Source: Nymphaea colorata (Eukaryota; Streptophyta; Magnoliopsida; Nymphaeales; Nymphaeaceae). From it: a stretch of DNA of 64,000 bases. The translations under genes and the position numbers were made by a program. The stretch lies in assembly GCF_008831285.2 (NCBI RefSeq), contig NC_045140.1:5435528-5499527 (forward strand), read 5' to 3'. Shown in pieces: positions 62,660 to 64,000 of the stretch. Every line of letters starts with the position of its first letter. The stretch's first letter is position 1. The notes below the pieces were generated by a model. The model did not search any database. It worked only from the letters and a program-made list of their open reading frames with translations, and was not told where the DNA came from.

Positions 62660-63376
62660 ATGGCTTCCTCTCACCTCCACTTCTTCCTGATCTTCACCTT
62701 CCTCCTGATTGCCACCTCCCTGAACCAAACCCAGGCAAGGGAGAGCCGCTTCTTCAGCAAGTCCACGCCCTACGACCAACCAACTCAAGGTGAAGAGCAA
62801 CAAAAGCAAGAAGAGAAGGTCGACTTCACCCCCCTCTCTGCCTTCAAGGAGAGCTCCTCCCCATCACAGGAAAACCAGAGCGGCCATGGCCTCTACGGCC
62901 ACGATCCCACCCAATTCCCTCCCACCACCACCACCACCATGAACCCTGAAACCGAGTCGGCTCCCCTTGATCTCAGCTCTTTCAGGACAGCCGCCAACGA
63001 GTACAACAGCTTCGCCAGCAAGGACCTCAACTCTGGCTTCTCCGGCTTTGGCATGAGCGACACCCGGCTCCTGGAGAACGGCAAGTACTTCTATGACCTT
63101 CAGAAGGAAGGATATCAAAATGGCTTCCCTGATAACAGGGGAACTTCTGGTTCTGGTTTTCAGTACCCAACTGAGAACAGATATGGAGGTTATGGCAATG
63201 AGAACAGATATGAAGGATATGAGAACAGATACGGAGGATACAATGGTAACCAGAACAGATATGGAGGATACGGTAGTAATGAGGAGAACAGATATGGAGG
63301 CTATAGCCGCAATCAGAATGGCTACTATCTGAACAACTACTACAACCAGGAGGAACAAGACATGTTTATTCCTTAG
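62660..63376 (+). CDS. E6-like secreted, Gly/Tyr/Asn-rich protein (copy 2)
   Basis: A single exon of 238 residues, the closest relative of 54691-55419. Signal peptide (MASSHLHFFLIFTFLLIATS, cleavage likely after QTQA), then RESRFFSKSTP, FTPLSAFKESS, a Thr/Pro block, EYNSFASKDLNSGFSGFGMS and DTRLLENGKYFYDLQKEGYQ. The C-terminal array of ENRYGGYGN, ENRYEGYEN, NQNRYGGYG and NGYYLNN units ends FIP. It keeps more regular NRYGGYG repeats than copy 1, and the Thr block is shorter. A wall-associated structural role is inferred from the family; no catalytic motif is present. Confidence 0.9.
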   Translation: MASSHLHFFLIFTFLLIATSLNQTQARESRFFSKSTPYDQPTQGEEQQKQEEKVDFTPLSAFKESSSPSQENQSGHGLYGHDPTQFPPTTTTTMNPETESAPLDLSSFRTAANEYNSFASKDLNSGFSGFGMSDTRLLENGKYFYDLQKEGYQNGFPDNRGTSGSGFQYPTENRYGGYGNENRYEGYENRYGGYNGNQNRYGGYGSNEENRYGGYSRNQNGYYLNNYYNQEEQDMFIP

Positions 63377-64000
63377 ACAGAGTGTTGTAGTTTCTTTAGT
63401 TCTTTTAGTCTTGATGGTCTTCAAGTATTTGCCAGTATTGTTGGTGATGCAAATGTGTAACTAAATATGGGTGTTCCTGCAGGTTCAATTTTTGTTTTCT
63501 GGGTCTTAATGCAAAGTAAATAATTTTCTATATGTGTTGGTGAAGAAAAGGAACTGTTGGTGAATGGATCGAAATTGTTGTTTTGTTGGTGTTGGTCCAC
63601 GAGATGAAACTAAGATGTTCGCAGATTTGCTCCATGGATTCTCGTCAGTAACATTCTCTTCGATGAAAGAGTAATCCCTGGACTCTTTTCTTTGTTAAAA
63701 ACTGAAAAATTATCACTTGGATTGCTCTAATAATACTTGGTATTTAATTCCTAGGGAGCGAGCAATCCTTAGTTTGGTACTAAAAACAAACTCCGCAGTA
63801 AACAAGCTTTCAAGTTACTGAATTTTGCTTCTTTGATGGTGTCGAAGAAATACTGGTAAATACTTGCATGGCAGTTTCTTTTCAATTCCATTTAACAATG
63901 CTCTGAAAATGTCTTCAGCGAAAAATACAAAAGAATTTGTCATGTCTATATATATATGGTGATCACTGTGAAAATACATTTAAAAAATTTATGTGCGCCC
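63377..64000 (+). other. 3' UTR and downstream DNA of the second E6-like gene
   Basis: AT-rich, no other gene; a TA run lies at 63946-63957. Confidence 0.6.

Noticed and set aside
62864..63424. 186-residue minus-strand frame
   Set aside because: An antisense shadow of the repetitive E6-like gene.

Overview
This is nuclear DNA from a flowering plant. The coding exons have plant-type GT-AG introns and encode plant proteins: coilin, MKP1, an AFC2-type LAMMER kinase, an NHL/LEA_2 protein and two E6-like cell-wall proteins. They sit in AT-rich intergenic DNA and long introns filled with Ty1/copia retrotransposons, hAT-like miniature elements, a SINE and AT/GA/GT microsatellites. The exact plant lineage cannot be settled by eye. 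No bacterial, organellar or free viral content was seen. LAYOUT. 1-21.5 kb holds the 3' two thirds of a coilin gene (+ strand, eight exons visible, 5' exons outside the window). One of its introns is 14.3 kb long because two antisense copia elements inserted in it. The first (5.8-10.3 kb) is very young, with LTRs that look identical, but has lost the end of integrase. The second (11.3-18.3 kb) is old, frameshifted and itself hit by two DNA elements: a 321-bp hAT-like MITE and a 1.3-kb element rich in palindromes. 23.1-29.7 kb holds an MKP1-type MAP kinase phosphatase (- strand), convergent with coilin. It is one huge exon plus a 28-codon terminal exon 3.9 kb away. 30-42.8 kb is gene-free; it has a 14-unit array of a 32-bp repeat, a SINE with 11-bp target duplications, and decayed repeat-like DNA. 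42.8-47.1 kb holds a complete 12-exon LAMMER kinase (AFC2 type, + strand). 49.25-49.87 kb holds an intronless NHL/LEA_2 membrane protein gene (- strand). 50.6-53.2 kb is a cluster of short hAT-like elements with a shared terminal sequence, and a fifth copy lies at 60.3 kb. 54.7-55.4 and 62.7-63.4 kb hold two tandem, same-strand E6-like secreted protein genes, each with its own TATA box. HOW THE GENES RELATE. Coilin (Cajal bodies) and AFC2 (SR-protein phosphorylation) both act in nuclear RNA processing, and MKP1 restrains stress MAP kinases. Nothing in the sequence suggests co-regulation, so this looks like ordinary chance neighbourhood. Only the two E6-like genes form a real cluster, produced by tandem duplication. 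No previously undescribed biochemical system was found. The most unusual items are the hAT-like family with transition-decayed 8-bp target duplications, the palindrome-rich DNA element, the young integrase-deleted copia, and a five-codon uORF whose stop overlaps the MKP1 start codon.
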